Positions 62,587 to 64,000 of a stretch of DNA of 64,000 bases are shown in pieces. The DNA comes from Actinokineospora auranticolor (GTDB lineage Bacteria; Actinomycetota; Actinomycetes; Mycobacteriales; Pseudonocardiaceae). Position numbers and translations under genes: made by a program. Position 1 is the stretch's first letter. Every line of letters starts with the position of its first letter. The notes beneath the pieces are model-generated. The model saw only the letters and a list, made by a program, of their open reading frames with translations, searched no databases and was not told the origin of the DNA. Location: contig NZ_PTIX01000002.1 of assembly GCF_002934265.1 (NCBI RefSeq), positions 513,993-577,992 of the forward strand, given 5' to 3'.

Positions 62587-63819
62587 GTGGTCGACTCCTT
62601 CCTCGACGACTTCGCCCGCCACTGGCCGGTCTACCTGTCGATGCCGTTCGTGGCCGCGGTCATCGGCTACCTCACCAAGCGCGTCGCCATCGAGATGATG
62701 TTCCGCCCGCTGCGCTTCATCGGCGTGGCCGACCCGTGGCTGGGGTGGCAGGGGGTGGTCCCGCGCAACTCGGCGCGGATGATCCGGGTGTCGGCGGACC
62801 TGATCACCAGCAGGCTGGTCGACCCGAAGGAGATCGTCGACCGACTGGACCCGGACGAGGTGACCAGGCGCATCCGGGGGCCGCTGCTGCTGACGGTGGA
62901 CCAGATCGCGCGGGAGGTGCTGGAGCAGCACCACCCGCGGCTGTGGGAGATGCTGCCGGTGCTGGCCCAGGACCTGGTCATCAAGCAGATCCAGGCGGGC
63001 ACCCCGGCGCTGGTCGCCAAGGTCATGGCCGACATCCGCGCCAACATCGGCGACCTCCTCGACGTGCAGCAGGTCGCCGTCGTGGCCTTGGAGCGCGACA
63101 AGGAACTCCTGGTGCGCCTCGTGCGCGACATCTCGCGCCCGGAGATGGCCTTCATCGCCCGCTGCGGCATCTACTTCGGCTTCACCCTGGGCGTCGTCCA
63201 GACGGCGGTGTGGGCGATCACCCGAGAACCCCTGGTACTGCCGGTTTTCGGCGCGCTGATCGGCTGGTTCACCGACTGGCTGGCCATCAAGCTGGTGTTC
63301 TTCCCACGAGAACCCCGGAAGATCCTCGGCCTGATCCCCTTCCAGGGCGTCTTCCAGCGGCGCCGCAAGGAGGTGGCGAAGCAGTACGGGGCCCTGATCG
63401 CCAAGGAGGTCATGACGGTCCCGAACATCGTCCACGGCATCCTCACCGGCCCCGGCTCCGCGCGACTGCTCACGATGATCAGCCAACTGGTCCGCAAGTC
63501 GGTGGACGAACAGGCCAGCATCGCCAAACCCTTCGTCGCGGTCGCCATCGGCACCCAACGCTTCCAGGAGATGAAGCACGCCGCCGCCGACAAGGCGATG
63601 ACCCACCTCCCGGCCATGGCCCTCCACACCACCCCCTACGCCACCGAGGCGCTCGACATCGGCGGCACCATCGCCGAGAAGATGAACCGCCTGACCCGCG
63701 AGGAGTACGAAGGCCTCCTCCGCCCCGCCTTCCGCCAGGACGAGTGGAAACTCATCGCGGTCGGCGCCGTCATCGGCGCCCTGGTCGGCCACCTCCAAGC
63801 CCTGCTCATGCTGGGCTAG
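62587..63819 (+). CDS. DUF445 family membrane protein (second copy)
   Basis: A 410-residue paralogue of the preceding protein with the same layout. It keeps VYLSMPFVAAVIGYLTKR near the start, CGIYFGFTLGVVQTAVWAIT and GALIGWFTDWLAIKLVFFP in the middle, and a C-terminus reading RPAFRQDEWKLIAVGAVIG. GGAGG precedes the GTG. The two genes are 32 bp apart and arose by tandem duplication, now well diverged. Confidence 0.88.
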   Translation: MVDSFLDDFARHWPVYLSMPFVAAVIGYLTKRVAIEMMFRPLRFIGVADPWLGWQGVVPRNSARMIRVSADLITSRLVDPKEIVDRLDPDEVTRRIRGPLLLTVDQIAREVLEQHHPRLWEMLPVLAQDLVIKQIQAGTPALVAKVMADIRANIGDLLDVQQVAVVALERDKELLVRLVRDISRPEMAFIARCGIYFGFTLGVVQTAVWAITREPLVLPVFGALIGWFTDWLAIKLVFFPREPRKILGLIPFQGVFQRRRKEVAKQYGALIAKEVMTVPNIVHGILTGPGSARLLTMISQLVRKSVDEQASIAKPFVAVAIGTQRFQEMKHAAADKAMTHLPAMALHTTPYATEALDIGGTIAEKMNRLTREEYEGLLRPAFRQDEWKLIAVGAVIGALVGHLQALLMLG

Positions 63820-63835
63820 GCACAATGCCGGTCGG

Positions 63836-64000
63836 TTAGGTGGTTTCGGCTGGTCGGCGGCGGTGTCGGGTCTTGCTGGGCGGGGTGAGGGTGATGTTCG
63901 AGTGAGGTGGTCGGCTGTTTCGGAGTTGTTGTCGGTGTCGTGCGCGTTTGACCGGGAAGTTGCTCATTTTCCGTTTGATCACCCGCGGGTAGCTCCGGTG
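63836..64000 (-). mobile_element. IS4-type transposase, C-terminal end (partial)
   Basis: Read on the minus strand, the last 165 bases of the window encode 54 residues and a TAA stop at 63838-63836. The segment includes RSYPRVIKRKMSNFPVKR, which is typical of the C-terminus of actinobacterial IS4-family transposases, then an Arg/Pro-rich tail. The rest of the element lies beyond the right edge, so it is unknown whether it is intact. No terminal inverted repeat can be confirmed here. Confidence 0.75.

Overview
The window comes from the chromosome of a high-GC actinomycete, most likely a member of the Pseudonocardiaceae (Actinokineospora-like). This is an inference from several things: very high GC with long spurious antisense ORFs, many GTG and one TTG start, divergent XRE/DUF5753 regulators, a DasR-type GntR regulator with a dre-like operator, IdeR/DmdR-like iron boxes, ectABCD, CarD and SigE-type ECF sigma factors. 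The genus cannot be fixed from sequence alone. Almost all of the window is coding. The left edge cuts an XRE regulator and the right edge cuts an IS4-type transposase.

Layout. 1-2.1 kb: divergent XRE regulators and a decayed GNAT gene. 2.1-4.9 kb: thiamine genes thiO-thiS-thiG (minus) behind a TPP riboswitch, divergent from thiE. 5-11 kb: a Thr-rich membrane protein, threonine dehydratase, an MFS exporter, dasR, an N-acetylglucosamine-kinase-like gene and DUF3159. 11-15 kb: an SGNH hydrolase and a large BTAD/NB-ARC/TPR regulator. 15.7-18.8 kb: the ectoine/5-hydroxyectoine operon ectABCD. 19-20.7 kb: an aldo/keto reductase and an unknown protein. 20.8-26.6 kb: an iron-box-marked group with an NRPS epimerisation-domain-like remnant, an ornithine N5-monooxygenase and an N5-hydroxyornithine formyltransferase, interrupted by an ECF sigma/anti-sigma-like pair and a PIG-L deacetylase. 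No NRPS is present, so the hydroxamate siderophore would have to be finished by genes elsewhere. 26.6-28.9 kb: a polytopic membrane protein and a small partner that share a glycine/asparagine-rich motif. 29.1-40.8 kb: a cell-envelope locus with a PP2C phosphatase, a 2062-residue Ig-like/FN3 protein, MoxR ATPase, DUF58 and a transglutaminase-like membrane protein whose catalytic residues look lost.

41-47 kb: tRNA-Thr(TGT), a ThrE-type exporter and trehalose genes (otsA, then an OtsB-GH15 fusion). 47-51.5 kb: a translationally coupled operon of a substrate-binding-like protein, a TelA-family protein, a VWA lipoprotein and a small XpaC-like membrane protein. 51.5-53.2 kb: a second ECF sigma/anti-sigma-like pair. 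53.2-61.2 kb: housekeeping genes radA, a PCuAC-like lipoprotein, carD, ispD, ispF, an FDOR-type oxidoreductase, a HAD hydrolase, cysS and rlmB. 61.3-63.8 kb: two tandem DUF445 membrane proteins.

The clearest functional threads are osmoprotection (ectoine and trehalose), iron-regulated hydroxamate chemistry, GlcNAc sensing (DasR) and envelope biology. The least explained parts are the motif-sharing pair at 26.6-28.9 kb, the envelope locus with its apparent pseudo-transglutaminase, and the TelA/VWA operon.
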